Assembly (NCBI GenBank): GCA_016342495.1
Contig: JAEIOG010000060.1
Location: 1 to 32,553 of the forward strand
Source: Phycisphaerae bacterium
GTDB taxonomy: Bacteria > Planctomycetota > Phycisphaerae > Sedimentisphaerales > SM23-30
Length of the DNA: 32,553 nucleotides
Direction: 5' to 3'
Position 1 is the stretch's first letter. Every line of letters begins with the position of its first letter. This document shows positions 1 to 8,587 of the stretch, one piece after another. A program made the position numbers and the translations under genes. The notes beneath the pieces were generated by a model, which worked only from the letters and a program-made list of their open reading frames with translations, ran no database searches and was not told where the DNA came from.

Positions 1-298
1 AAAAAGTTTTTCAACCACGAAAAAGTGCAATATGCAAAAGCGGGGTAATTCACTTGTTTAATTGCCGGAGTAATAACCCCACCTATAACCGCAAACGATA
101 CCACTTGGACTCTTAGATCAGCCTGTAGATGGCGAACTTGTGTTGAGCGAAGGGGAGGCGTAAGAATATGCAAGGCGATATCATTCAGTAGAGTTTGCCG
201 AGTGATTAAAACACGATTTCAACTGTTGACGACAAGCGTATACTCATAATAATTGAGTTTGCCCATTTTGTCTGCTATAAGTTTATATGCTTCAAGGT
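1..298. other. Left-edge stretch with no supported gene
   Basis: This edge lies downstream of the metallophosphoesterase gene. Short open frames exist on the plus strand, but none has a ribosome binding site plus a recognisable protein. A small frame ending in TAA at about position 164 could be the degraded end of a gene that starts outside the window, but nothing supports this. Confidence 0.4.
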
Positions 299-1789
299 TT
301 AGTGTTGGTTCTGCAAGAAATTCACTGGTGCTATTTCCACCACGGTCGTGCTATCGGCGCTAAGGTCGATATTCATATCAATAATATGAAATTTATCGCC
401 ATCAAAGGTCTGGGTAATAGTTCCCTGTGAGACGGCATAATTATTTCCTTTCGGCATTACAAAACGCACTCGCGCATCGGGAATTACAAAATCAAATTTG
501 TTAATCAGAGTTGCGGTATTAGTTGGCACACTGCCATCGTTGTCATGTGCATAATCCAAAGTAAGATTATAAATCCATACAGAAGAATCCGGGTTATTTT
601 TTTCGCTATCATTTTCAAGAACCCTGTTACTTGCCGTTGAGAGCCCGTTACCATCTGTTTCAGGAAAGATGTTTTTATATCCTAAGGCAGTATAGGTTGC
701 GGCACTATCGTCAACTAAGTATAAGCTAAATTCAAAATGATCACGAACTGCACGGGCATAGTACATAATAAGCCTGTCATCCAGCTTGTATGGGTTTCTG
801 TCTCCCAAATGATGATTATGGCCAAGCAAATATAACCCCAGATCGTTCTTGCTTGCAAATGGATTCATTTCGTTTGGTTGGGAAATATGAGCGACGGCTA
901 CTTTGAATGTGCCACCTGAACCCTCACTATCAAGCCAATCGCTGGCTAGGTCTCTTTGCCAGCTCCAGTCATAATTACCATAATAGCTGTTGTTGAACAG
1001 CATAAAACGGCTGTTACCATATTTAAAAGAATGATATTGTAGTCCGTGATATTGATTCCAGTAATTCGCTTTTTGGTCATGATAACCCCCTTGTGGCAAA
1101 CCGTCAGTTCCTCCTTGCTGAAAGTCATGGTTACCTCTGACTACAAAGGTTGCAGCATTAAAATCGTGAATACCTTTCCAGCCCTTTGAATCATCCCCAA
1201 GATAAAAAAGATTCATTCTTTTCTGAAGATCAGATGGATTAGAATTATAATATACGACATCTCCAGCATTAATAACTATTTCAGGATTAATGATATTAGC
1301 TATATTCACATAAGCTGTGTGCTTTGCCTCTATCAATCCTTCAGGATTCGTTCGCTGTCCAAGATGGCTGTCGGCTATGTGGAAGATTTTATAATTTTTT
1401 TGGTATTGCCTGATCACCTTGACGGAACTGACAGAATTTACCTGACCTTGATTTGTGTTTAATATCAGGTCATAGCGGTCTTCCGGAATAGTTTTAGGCA
1501 CAGTAACCGTAAACCGCCTGTTATAGGTATTTCCAGAAACTGGATCGTATTTCCATTTACCTGTTACAAATTTTATCGAGGATGAGGGTATTTTAATCGT
1601 ATTGTATGGGCCACGTAATGTTATGGAGTCAACAACCTGATCCGGTTCGGCATTAAACCAAATCTCAAAACTTTCACCTGACTTTACGATTGAAGTAATG
1701 GCATTCCAAGGATAGATAATATTGCCAGCTGCACCGCAGATACCAATAAGACTAAAAAATAAAACTAATACTGCAACTATGCGTTTCAT
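299..1789 (-). CDS. Exported calcineurin-like metallophosphoesterase
   Basis: Predicted to hydrolyse phosphoester bonds with a two-metal centre outside the cytoplasm; the substrate is unknown. The 496-residue protein begins with a signal peptide (hydrophobic residues 4-20). A beta-rich N-terminal domain (about 25-125) follows, then a calcineurin-like domain. All five metal-binding blocks are visible: D140-x-H142, G176-D177, G219-N-H-D222, H301 and G323-H-N-H326. About 150 residues of beta-rich C-terminal sequence follow the last block. The start is the ATG preceded by AAGGGA at normal spacing. The gene is alone on its strand and diverges from the next gene. The fold call is firm. Whether it is a nucleotidase, a phosphatase or a phosphodiesterase cannot be told from the sequence. 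Confidence 0.88.
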   Translation of the reverse strand: MKRIVAVLVLFFSLIGICGAAGNIIYPWNAITSIVKSGESFEIWFNAEPDQVVDSITLRGPYNTIKIPSSSIKFVTGKWKYDPVSGNTYNRRFTVTVPKTIPEDRYDLILNTNQGQVNSVSSVKVIRQYQKNYKIFHIADSHLGQRTNPEGLIEAKHTAYVNIANIINPEIVINAGDVVYYNSNPSDLQKRMNLFYLGDDSKGWKGIHDFNAATFVVRGNHDFQQGGTDGLPQGGYHDQKANYWNQYHGLQYHSFKYGNSRFMLFNNSYYGNYDWSWQRDLASDWLDSEGSGGTFKVAVAHISQPNEMNPFASKNDLGLYLLGHNHHLGDRNPYKLDDRLIMYYARAVRDHFEFSLYLVDDSAATYTALGYKNIFPETDGNGLSTASNRVLENDSEKNNPDSSVWIYNLTLDYAHDNDGSVPTNTATLINKFDFVIPDARVRFVMPKGNNYAVSQGTITQTFDGDKFHIIDMNIDLSADSTTVVEIAPVNFLQNQH

Positions 1790-1872
1790 TTTTATTCCCT
1801 TAATAGTAAATATTAAATTAAAACTGTACTGATTCAGAGTGAACGGGACACGCTGGTATAGTTACTAATTGT

Positions 1873-1901
1873 GATATACTATATTATATGTGGTATGTCA
1901 A
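1873..1901 (-). promoter_or_regulatory. Candidate sigma-70 promoter for the metallophosphoesterase
   Basis: Read on the minus strand, a perfect -35 TTGACA (1896-1901) is followed after 17 bases by TATATC (1873-1878). The predicted leader to the start codon is about 75 bases. Confidence 0.5.
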
Positions 1902-2007
1902 GGGTGAAAGATAGTGTCAGCAGGGCTAACGCATGAAATTTTATCATTGATTTTGGCAAAATAACCAAGATAAGACAAAAAAGGAAATTGTTACCCACGC
2001 AGGAGGC

Positions 2008-2110
2008 TGTGTCGCAATTGGAATCCCATAAATTTTAATCGCTATCAACGGTTTTTACCTTAATTTTCTGAACAAAAATCAAGGTAAGCTGGCCGCTGTT
2101 TTGTTTGGGT
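2008..2110. repeat. Dispersed repeat, copy A
   Basis: Starts TGTGTCGCAATTGGAAT, continues ATAAATTTTAATC, and includes an imperfect hairpin in which CCTTAATTTT faces AAAATCAAGG. It ends near CCGCTGTTTTGTT. The same order of blocks recurs at 29482-29698 (copy B) with scattered substitutions, and the right half recurs near 10187. No open frame is conserved, so it looks like a non-coding mobile or structural repeat. Confidence 0.65.
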
Positions 2111-2116
2111 GAATTC

Positions 2117-2145
2117 TTGAAATTTTCGATTCCGATGAATACAAT
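2117..2145 (+). promoter_or_regulatory. Candidate sigma-70 promoter for the dockerin/PQQ protein
   Basis: TTGAAA (2117-2122), a 17-base spacer, then TACAAT (2140-2145). The predicted leader to the start at 2248 is about 95 bases. Confidence 0.5.
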
Positions 2146-2247
2146 AGTAAATATATATAGCGTTTGTCCTGAGTAGCTGGTGTGTCCAGTGGGATTCGTT
2201 AGCTATAAATTAAAACAAAATATTGAGTGTTGAGTGAGGAAATTGTT

Positions 2248-5200
2248 ATGAAGACTCTGGTGTTTTGGGGGCTATTGTTTGCTTTAGTGTTTACTGGCTC
2301 TGTTGCGTTTGGGGATTTGGATGTTACCTTGATTGAGCGTTATCCGCGTTATGATTATGACGCGGTCAAGAATAACCCTGAACCGGGCGATATTGTAACA
2401 TTTAAAGGCCATATTATTAACTGGTCCCAGCAGGCATCCGAAGTTGAATATGTGTGGCTGATCGATGGTGAATTAGCCCAGGAAGATGCCACAGAGATTG
2501 CAGGCGGGGCAGAAGAAGTTGTTGAATTGGAATGGATGTGGGCCGCTGGTGATCATACCGTTGAGTTGATAGCTGACCCTTATGATATGATCGCAGAGCT
2601 AAGCGAAGATAATAATTCTATTGAGGATCATATCAATGCGATCATCGCAGGGTTTTGGGTGGAGCAATCGGTCTATGATTATTTCCATGATTATCAGCAT
2701 GAGCTGGGCATCGGGGCTAATTCATGGCAGGACTGGATTCAGCGTCAGATGGCGATTCAAAATGAATTATATGAAAGTGCGATATGGGAATTATCACCAG
2801 ATGGGGTTTTGGATCGGGTGCGAATCGATAAAATTATTGTGGTGCCCGATGGCGCCTTGCCATTGAACGGTGGACTTGCAAGCAATAACCCGGATCTGTC
2901 AGATAAAACTGTAGATTTAATGTGGGGATTTTCCAAGACATTATTAAATGGAGATTTTTATGCCAGACATACCGAAGTCAGTGAGCATAATCCATTTTAT
3001 CTGGAAAGGTCATTGATTCATGAATTAGGCCATGCAAGATATTTAATTGATTGCTATGGTTTTGATATTTCAAATACTGAATCGCATCATGCGGTACAAA
3101 TTTGGGAAGGTGATACCTATGTCGCAGGAAGTGAGTATATGCCTTTTATCGCCTGGGATGTAGTTTTGTATTATAATAAAAGTGGTGGCGTAATGACTGG
3201 GCCTTATGATTTCAACTGGTCGCCTTATGAGGCGGCGGCCTTGAATTTGATTGCAGGCCAACGGGCAAAATGTGGTAATTGTAATGCACCATGCAATATC
3301 GGAGTTTTTCTACAGGATTTACCGCAAAATAATCATGTTCGTTTTGTCGATCAGGGTGGCAAACCATGGGCTGGGGCCAATGTGCGCATATATGAGGCAG
3401 AGGCCGGCCCCGGTTGGTATGGTAAAACGATCGATAATACCTGGGATCAGCAATATGGCACTGATGAGAATGGTTATATTCATCTGCCGCGAAATCCGTT
3501 TAACCCCGGCGGCAATATTATTCATACCTATGGCAATGCCAATAGTGTGATGGTATTGCGAATAGGATTTGGCGAACAAATATGGTACCGGGTAATGGAA
3601 GTTTCCGATTTCAATATGGAATATTGGCGGGGTAATACCGATGATGGTTATTATGAAATTGAATTGGAAGGATTAAATTATGTAGATGAAGAACCCCCAA
3701 CGGTACCGCAGGGGCTGGAAGCTTATAAGGTTCGATACGATGATATAACGCTGCGATGGCAGGAATCGACAGATGATATTGGTGTATTGAGATATAAAAT
3801 CTATCGTGATGGAGAATTAATTGGCGAATCGCAAGAAACTGTTTATCGGGATAAAACCGTTTCCAGTTGCATGAATTATTCGTATACGGTTAGTGCCTGT
3901 GATGCTTTTAATGAATCAGAACAAAGCCCGGCAGAAGTTGTCGCTGTCCCGGGACGACCTCAAAAATGTGATTTGAATGAAGATCATAAAATTGATTTGC
4001 TGGATTTTGGGATGATGTGTTGTTCATGGCTGGTATCGGGCTGTGAAGTTGTTGGCGACTTTGATGCTGATGGGGTTGTGAACTTAATAGATTATAAGTT
4101 ATTTTCGGATTATTACCTGACTCCTGTTGATGACGAATTTAACTGGCCTATGCGTCAACGGGATATGTTCCATACCGGCAGAGCTAATTATATAGTCCCG
4201 GCATCGCGAATGAACGATACCTTTTTTGATAATATCCAATGGCAAAAGCCCAGCCCAGGGAATTTATCAGCAACGTCGATGTCATTTTATGCCAATGTTG
4301 GCCCCGATGGCCAGGATGTGATTGTTGGCGGTTATCATTGGCCCAAAGGTGTCCAGGGGATGGATCGTGAAAGTGGAAAATTATTATGGCAAGACAATCC
4401 ATCCGGTGGTGAAACCATAGCACGAGTTACGCCAGCATTTAGCGCAGATGGCCAAACAATTTATGTTGTCAATGATTCCACCGGTGGTCATCCCTTGATG
4501 GCATTTGATACTCTGGCAGGCCCCGAGACATACTGGCATAATGGCGGCGATGTCGAGCCCGATCATTTGAGCAAGAATAATCCGACAATTGGCCCTGATG
4601 GGATGATTTGGCTGCACCAGTGGAATTCAAGACCTTATGCTGGTATGGATAATGGCGATAGTTTGAGTTTGAGCTGGTCGGCAGCCACTGGGATTCATAC
4701 TTGTTATAGTGATCCGACGCTTTATGAAGATGATGGAAATTTGATGGTTGTTTCCGGTGGCAGGGAATTTAGCGTCAAAGCCTGGGATGGCACAACTGGC
4801 GAGCAATTATGGAGTACCTATACTGGAATTGACACCGATGGTACAGCTACGATTGACCCTGACAATGGAAATATTTATTTAGGTGTCGGAATGGATAAAA
4901 TTAAAGTTGTTGGCTTGGATAAAAATGGTGAGCCATTGTGGGATAATCCTGTAATGGAAGTCTATAACTGGCCTGGAGGTACCGACAACCGCCAACGGGT
5001 ACAGTCCGCCGGATGTTTAAGCTATGATGGGGCGACATATTATTTCCAAAGCAATGCTAACGATGGCAGTGGCCAATTATATGCGATCAATACTGATGAT
5101 GGTTCAGTGAAGTGGAGTTTTGCTACCGGTAGCAGGGGCTGGGAAATTGACAGCTCATCGCCAATTGTAACGATTAATGGCGTAATAATTGTTGGTAATA

Positions 5201-5424
5201 ATTTTGGTGATAAATACTGGGCAATTTTGGATAATGGCAACTCGGGGCTGGAGTTGGATTCAATAGCAATTGATGAAGCTGGCAATGCCCAGGGCAGTGC
5301 TACCGTCAGTGCCGATGGCATGTTGTATCTGCCTCTGCGAACCCAATGGACTGTCAGCAATGGCGATGGTGATATACCTACTGGCCAGGTTGCAAATGTA
5401 TTCACCGCTTTTGATATAAATTAA
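2248..5424 (+). CDS. Secreted metalloprotease-like, FN3, dockerin and PQQ-propeller protein
   Basis: A 1058-residue exported protein of unknown target. In order: signal peptide (1-22); CARDB-like beta domain (about 23-125); a zinc-protease-like region with H258-E-L-G-H262 and D268, which fits HExxHxxxxxD with Asp as third ligand, as in snapalysin-type enzymes; a Cys cluster (352-359); a carboxypeptidase-regulatory-like beta region (about 370-475); fibronectin type III (about 484-568); two dockerin-type Ca loops (about 573-622, each with D-x-N/D-x-D spacing); and a PQQ-like beta propeller (about 632-1058). The start at ATG 2248 is preferred over the GTG at 2227 because GAGGA lies seven bases upstream and the signal peptide begins there. 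The domain order is unusual. The protease activity is inferred from the motif alone. Confidence 0.8.
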   Translation: MKTLVFWGLLFALVFTGSVAFGDLDVTLIERYPRYDYDAVKNNPEPGDIVTFKGHIINWSQQASEVEYVWLIDGELAQEDATEIAGGAEEVVELEWMWAAGDHTVELIADPYDMIAELSEDNNSIEDHINAIIAGFWVEQSVYDYFHDYQHELGIGANSWQDWIQRQMAIQNELYESAIWELSPDGVLDRVRIDKIIVVPDGALPLNGGLASNNPDLSDKTVDLMWGFSKTLLNGDFYARHTEVSEHNPFYLERSLIHELGHARYLIDCYGFDISNTESHHAVQIWEGDTYVAGSEYMPFIAWDVVLYYNKSGGVMTGPYDFNWSPYEAAALNLIAGQRAKCGNCNAPCNIGVFLQDLPQNNHVRFVDQGGKPWAGANVRIYEAEAGPGWYGKTIDNTWDQQYGTDENGYIHLPRNPFNPGGNIIHTYGNANSVMVLRIGFGEQIWYRVMEVSDFNMEYWRGNTDDGYYEIELEGLNYVDEEPPTVPQGLEAYKVRYDDITLRWQESTDDIGVLRYKIYRDGELIGESQETVYRDKTVSSCMNYSYTVSACDAFNESEQSPAEVVAVPGRPQKCDLNEDHKIDLLDFGMMCCSWLVSGCEVVGDFDADGVVNLIDYKLFSDYYLTPVDDEFNWPMRQRDMFHTGRANYIVPASRMNDTFFDNIQWQKPSPGNLSATSMSFYANVGPDGQDVIVGGYHWPKGVQGMDRESGKLLWQDNPSGGETIARVTPAFSADGQTIYVVNDSTGGHPLMAFDTLAGPETYWHNGGDVEPDHLSKNNPTIGPDGMIWLHQWNSRPYAGMDNGDSLSLSWSAATGIHTCYSDPTLYEDDGNLMVVSGGREFSVKAWDGTTGEQLWSTYTGIDTDGTATIDPDNGNIYLGVGMDKIKVVGLDKNGEPLWDNPVMEVYNWPGGTDNRQRVQSAGCLSYDGATYYFQSNANDGSGQLYAINTDDGSVKWSFATGSRGWEIDSSSPIVTINGVIIVGNNFGDKYWAILDNGNSGLELDSIAIDEAGNAQGSATVSADGMLYLPLRTQWTVSNGDGDIPTGQVANVFTAFDIN

Positions 5425-5545
5425 ACCCCACTTTCAAACGAGGGTAGCAATAGGATATGTAGAGTAAGCTTCCAGCTTGGATTTATTCCAACACTATATC
5501 AGTTTAGAAGCAAACGCAATTAATAACTATTAAGCCACACTTACA

Positions 5546-5575
5546 TGTAGAGACAAGGCATGCCTTGTCTCTACA
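5546..5575. repeat. 30-bp perfect palindrome, family TGTAGAGACAAGGCA
   Basis: TGTAGAGACAAGGCA is followed immediately by its exact reverse complement. A 22-bp perfect core of the same palindrome recurs at 26832-26853, and a half site (TGTAGAGACAA) lies at about 29871. A related hairpin with GGGCAG arms is at 9966-9986. It may act as a bidirectional terminator or a REP-type element. Confidence 0.8.
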
Positions 5576-5680
5576 ACCGTTCAAAACCCTATTGTCACCT
5601 CGTAACTAATACATCATTTCCAACCGCCCATCGATTAATCGCTTCTTATAGATAAAATGTCACAAATATAATTAAATAAC

Positions 5681-5709
5681 TTGGATTTAGCCGATAGATG
5701 AATTATTAT
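5681..5709 (+). promoter_or_regulatory. Candidate promoter for the flavin disulfide reductase
   Basis: TTGGAT (5681-5686), 17 bases, TATTAT (5704-5709), about 55 bases before the start codon. Confidence 0.4.
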
Positions 5710-5764
5710 GAGTATAAATGCCTGCAAACAATTATTTGGAAAATTTAGAAGAGTATAGTTAATA

Positions 5765-7180
5765 ATGAAATATGATTATGATTTGATTACCATCGGCCTT
5801 GGCCCAGCGGGGATGGCTGTTACAGTTATGGCCTCGGAAATGGGCCTTAAAGTTTGTGCTATCGAGAAAAATAAGGTTGGCGGCGAATGTATGAATGTTG
5901 GCTGTATCCCCAGTAAAGCATTGCTGCGCATTGGTAAACATCGGGCCGCTTTTGATAAGTTTGAAAAATTAGAGTTGGCCCAGACAGCCAAGCCCGATGT
6001 GCTGAGACCTTTTCAACGGATCGCCGAACATCTCAATTTCATTAGCGAAAAGAAAACCATGACCATGTTCAAAAAAGTGGACATGGTTTATCAGCAGGGT
6101 CCGGCAAACTTTGTCGACAAGCATACTATAGCTGTTGGCGATAAGAAATATACTGCCAAAAGAATTTTTATCGCAACAGGTACCCGACCAGCCATCCCGG
6201 ATTTTCCCGGGGTTGAAAATATCGATTATCTTACTAATGAGAATATGTTCAAACTTGACAAAGTCCCGGCAAGCATGATTGTAACCGGTGGCGGTGCGAT
6301 TGCCTGTGAGATGGCTCAGGGTTTTCAGCGGCTCGGCAGCAAAGTTACTATGATAATTCGTGGCCCTAGACTTATGTGGCGAGAAGATACCGAAGCGACT
6401 GATCTGGTCGAAGTAGCACTTGAAAAAGAAGGCGTTACAATCTTACGTCAGAGTAATCCTACCAGATTTGAAAATAAAGATGGTCTGGTTGTGATGTATA
6501 CCGATAAGGGCGATGTGATTGAAGCAGAAAAACTTTTGTTGGCCGCCGGTCGTATGACAGATTATAGTTCATTGAATCTTGCTAATGCTGGCGTTGATGT
6601 CAATGACCACGGTGAAATTATTGTTGATAAATATTTACGAACAACGGCAAAAAATATTTTCGCGGTAGGTGATTGCAATGGCTTTGCCCAATTGTCTCAT
6701 GCTGCGATGCATCAGGGTATGCTTGCTATTATGAATAGTCTGTTGCCGTGGCCCATGAAACGTAAATATCAGAATTATGCTGTACCCTGGACGGTTTTCA
6801 CCGAACCTCAGTTTTCCCATGTGGGCCTGAGCGAAACGCAACTGAAGAAAAAGGGTATAAACTATGAAACTATCAAAGTCAATTATAATGATTATGGTGC
6901 TGCGATTGCTGAAGTGATTGATGTTGGCTTTGTGAAAGTTTATGCCAGTGCCAGCGGACGAATATATGGCGCCGACATCATTGGCGAAGGTTCCGGTGAA
7001 ATGATTAACGAATGGGCCCTGGCTTATCAAAAGAAGATCCGTTTGCATGATATCATGTTGTTGCAACATTCATTTCCGACAATGGGTTTTATGTCCAAGC
7101 GTATAGCTGAAGTCTGGATGACCAATAAAATGAAATCAGAAAAAATTAAAAAAGTGTGCCGATTTATGTTTAGATTTTGA
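5765..7180 (+). CDS. FAD-dependent pyridine nucleotide-disulfide oxidoreductase
   Basis: A 471-residue flavoprotein of the dihydrolipoamide dehydrogenase / mercuric reductase class. It should move electrons from NAD(P)H via FAD to a redox disulfide. Visible: the FAD fold G11-L-G-P-A-G; the redox pair C42 and C47 in GGECMNVGCIPSK; a second nucleotide fold in VTGGGAIACEMAQGF; the FAD-binding stretch IFAVGDCNG; and a C-terminal dimerisation domain. The C-terminal HAHPTxxE motif of lipoamide dehydrogenase appears as HSFPTMGF, so the catalytic His and Glu are both Phe (F437, F442). No 2-oxoacid dehydrogenase genes are nearby, so the true substrate is probably not lipoamide. The last ~17 residues are a basic tail. 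The gene is monocistronic with its own promoter candidate. Confidence 0.85.
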   Translation: MKYDYDLITIGLGPAGMAVTVMASEMGLKVCAIEKNKVGGECMNVGCIPSKALLRIGKHRAAFDKFEKLELAQTAKPDVLRPFQRIAEHLNFISEKKTMTMFKKVDMVYQQGPANFVDKHTIAVGDKKYTAKRIFIATGTRPAIPDFPGVENIDYLTNENMFKLDKVPASMIVTGGGAIACEMAQGFQRLGSKVTMIIRGPRLMWREDTEATDLVEVALEKEGVTILRQSNPTRFENKDGLVVMYTDKGDVIEAEKLLLAAGRMTDYSSLNLANAGVDVNDHGEIIVDKYLRTTAKNIFAVGDCNGFAQLSHAAMHQGMLAIMNSLLPWPMKRKYQNYAVPWTVFTEPQFSHVGLSETQLKKKGINYETIKVNYNDYGAAIAEVIDVGFVKVYASASGRIYGADIIGEGSGEMINEWALAYQKKIRLHDIMLLQHSFPTMGFMSKRIAEVWMTNKMKSEKIKKVCRFMFRF

Positions 7181-7369
7181 TAAGACATAATCTATGGTTT
7201 CTGATGCATTTATAATGCTTAAATAATTTGTACTCAACTAATAACTATAATATTTGACCGTGACAAATCTCTGATATAAATAGTAACTATGAAAATTATC
7301 AGGAAGATTTTAAAATATTTTGGACATAATGCAATAATTCTTATATATTATAGTTCTGCCCTCTATTGC

Positions 7370-7397
7370 TTGCATTTCGTTCAGTGTTTACTATAAT
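7370..7397 (+). promoter_or_regulatory. Candidate promoter for the nucleotidyltransferase
   Basis: TTGCAT (7370-7375), a 16-base spacer, then a perfect TATAAT (7392-7397), about 70 bases before the start codon. Confidence 0.5.
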
Positions 7398-7467
7398 TAT
7401 CAGTAGGTATACTACTATTTGGCTCAAAAAGCCTCATTAGCATTAATTGAATAGAAAGGTTATTCAT

Positions 7468-8286
7468 ATGACGGAAAAAATGAAAAAAGCAGTTATTCTT
7501 GCCCGTGGCCTGGGAACTCGCATGCGTAAAGATGATGGTAATGCCAACGTTACTGGCGACCAGGCAGCCATAGCTGATCAGGGTGTAAAGGCCATGATCC
7601 CGATTGATCGCCCTTTTCTGGACTATGTAATGCATGCATTGGCTGAATCAGGTTATGAAAAAATTTGTTTGGTTATCGGCCCCGAACATGACGCGGTGCG
7701 TGATTATTACAATTCTATCGAATTGACCCGTCTTACCGTAGATTTTGCAATTCAGGCCAAGCCTTTAGGTACTGCCGATGCCGTTGCTGCTGCTCAGGAA
7801 TTTGCTGGTAATGACCCGTTTTTAGTCATTAATTCAGACAATTACTATCCAGTCTCAGCTTTCAAAGGACTCCGCAATATCGATGGACCAGGCCTGATTG
7901 GCTTTACCCGTGATGGTTTGCTATCGGGTGGCAATATCCCCGCTGACAGAATTAACGCTTTTGCCATCATTAAAACAGATTCCGAGGGTTTCATGGAAAG
8001 AATCGTTGAAAAACCTGATGATGCCACTATCGCTGCTATGCCCGAACCTCATTGCCTGAGTATGAATTGCTGGCGTTTTGGCCCGGAAATCTTTGAAGCA
8101 TGTAAAAATATCGAAAAGTCTGTTCGTGGTGAACTGGAAATTACCGATGCGGTAATGTACACCATCGAGAAATTGGGCCAAAAATACCATAATGTCATGG
8201 TTTCAGCCCCAGTTCTGGATCTTTCCAGTCGTGGCGATATCGCTTCGGTGGTTGACCAGCTAAAGGGCTCACCAGTTCAGTTATAG
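7468..8286 (+). CDS. Sugar-phosphate nucleotidyltransferase
   Basis: Predicted to join a sugar 1-phosphate with an NTP to make an NDP-sugar, in the cytoplasm. The 272-residue protein has the NTP_transferase fold with nucleotide loop LARGLGTRM (about 10-18), a lysine block GVKAMIPIDRPFLDYV, the PLGTADAV motif that holds the base and sugar, and the metal-binding block FLVINSDNYYP, where many relatives have NGD. The loop carries ARG in place of the common AAG. The start at ATG 7468 follows AGAAAGG at about eight bases; an in-frame TTG at 7447 is less likely. There is no C-terminal left-handed helix, so it is shorter than GlmU or GlgC enzymes. The sugar cannot be assigned. The gene is followed by a strong terminator and stands alone. 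Confidence 0.8.
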   Translation: MTEKMKKAVILARGLGTRMRKDDGNANVTGDQAAIADQGVKAMIPIDRPFLDYVMHALAESGYEKICLVIGPEHDAVRDYYNSIELTRLTVDFAIQAKPLGTADAVAAAQEFAGNDPFLVINSDNYYPVSAFKGLRNIDGPGLIGFTRDGLLSGGNIPADRINAFAIIKTDSEGFMERIVEKPDDATIAAMPEPHCLSMNCWRFGPEIFEACKNIEKSVRGELEITDAVMYTIEKLGQKYHNVMVSAPVLDLSSRGDIASVVDQLKGSPVQL

Positions 8287-8310
8287 TCTAATTCTAATCA
8301 AATAATTTTC

Positions 8311-8338
8311 AACCCCAGCTTCGAGTTGGGGTTTTTTA
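8311..8338 (+). terminator. Rho-independent terminator after the nucleotidyltransferase
   Basis: AACCCCA pairs with TGGGGTT, extended by three inner pairs around a TCG loop, and a run of T follows. It begins 24 bases after the stop codon. Confidence 0.88.
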
Positions 8339-8465
8339 TTTTAAAATAATATTTTGCTTCTTCCACGTCCTATATGAAAATGGTATTACCATTATTTGTC
8401 GCTTTTATCTTAGATAATGGCATATCTTGCCAAAATAAATAATACTACCATGCTTACTCCTAATC

Positions 8466-8494
8466 TTGCATGGTTAAAGTTACGATGATTTAAT
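8466..8494 (+). promoter_or_regulatory. Candidate promoter for cheD-cheY-cheX
   Basis: TTGCAT (8466-8471), 17 bases, TTTAAT (8489-8494). Confidence 0.4.
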
Positions 8495-8515
8495 TAACAG
8501 CGACTTTTTTGCTGA

Positions 8516-8531
8516 CATTCATTTATGAATG
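8516..8531. promoter_or_regulatory. Operator-like palindrome upstream of cheD
   Basis: CATTCAT-TT-ATGAATG is a perfect 7-bp inverted repeat with a two-base spacer. It lies about 20 bases past the candidate -10 box, a position where a bound repressor could block transcription. No specific regulator is recognised. Confidence 0.4.
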
Positions 8532-8587
8532 ATTAATGGGGGCCGGGGCTCATCCAACTTCTATTCCTTCTGTAGAAAGGATGTTAA

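Larger units (their letters stand above)
1790..2247. other. Divergent intergenic region with two promoters and a repeat copy
   Basis: This spacer between two genes for exported proteins holds a good promoter candidate facing each way (1873-1901 minus, 2117-2145 plus) and one copy of a dispersed repeat (2008-2110). No coding frame is supported. Confidence 0.6.
5425..5764. other. Intergenic region with a palindrome and a promoter
   Basis: This 340-base spacer holds the 30-bp perfect palindrome (5546-5575) and a promoter candidate (5681-5709). I see no gene. Confidence 0.6.
8287..8587. other. Intergenic: terminator, cheD promoter and operator-like palindrome
   Basis: About 300 bases holding the terminator at 8311-8338, a promoter candidate at 8466-8494 and a palindrome at 8516-8531. 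Nothing coding is seen. Confidence 0.6.

Noticed and set aside
7290-7397. 35-codon frame before the nucleotidyltransferase
   Set aside because: It overlaps the candidate promoter and encodes no recognisable peptide.
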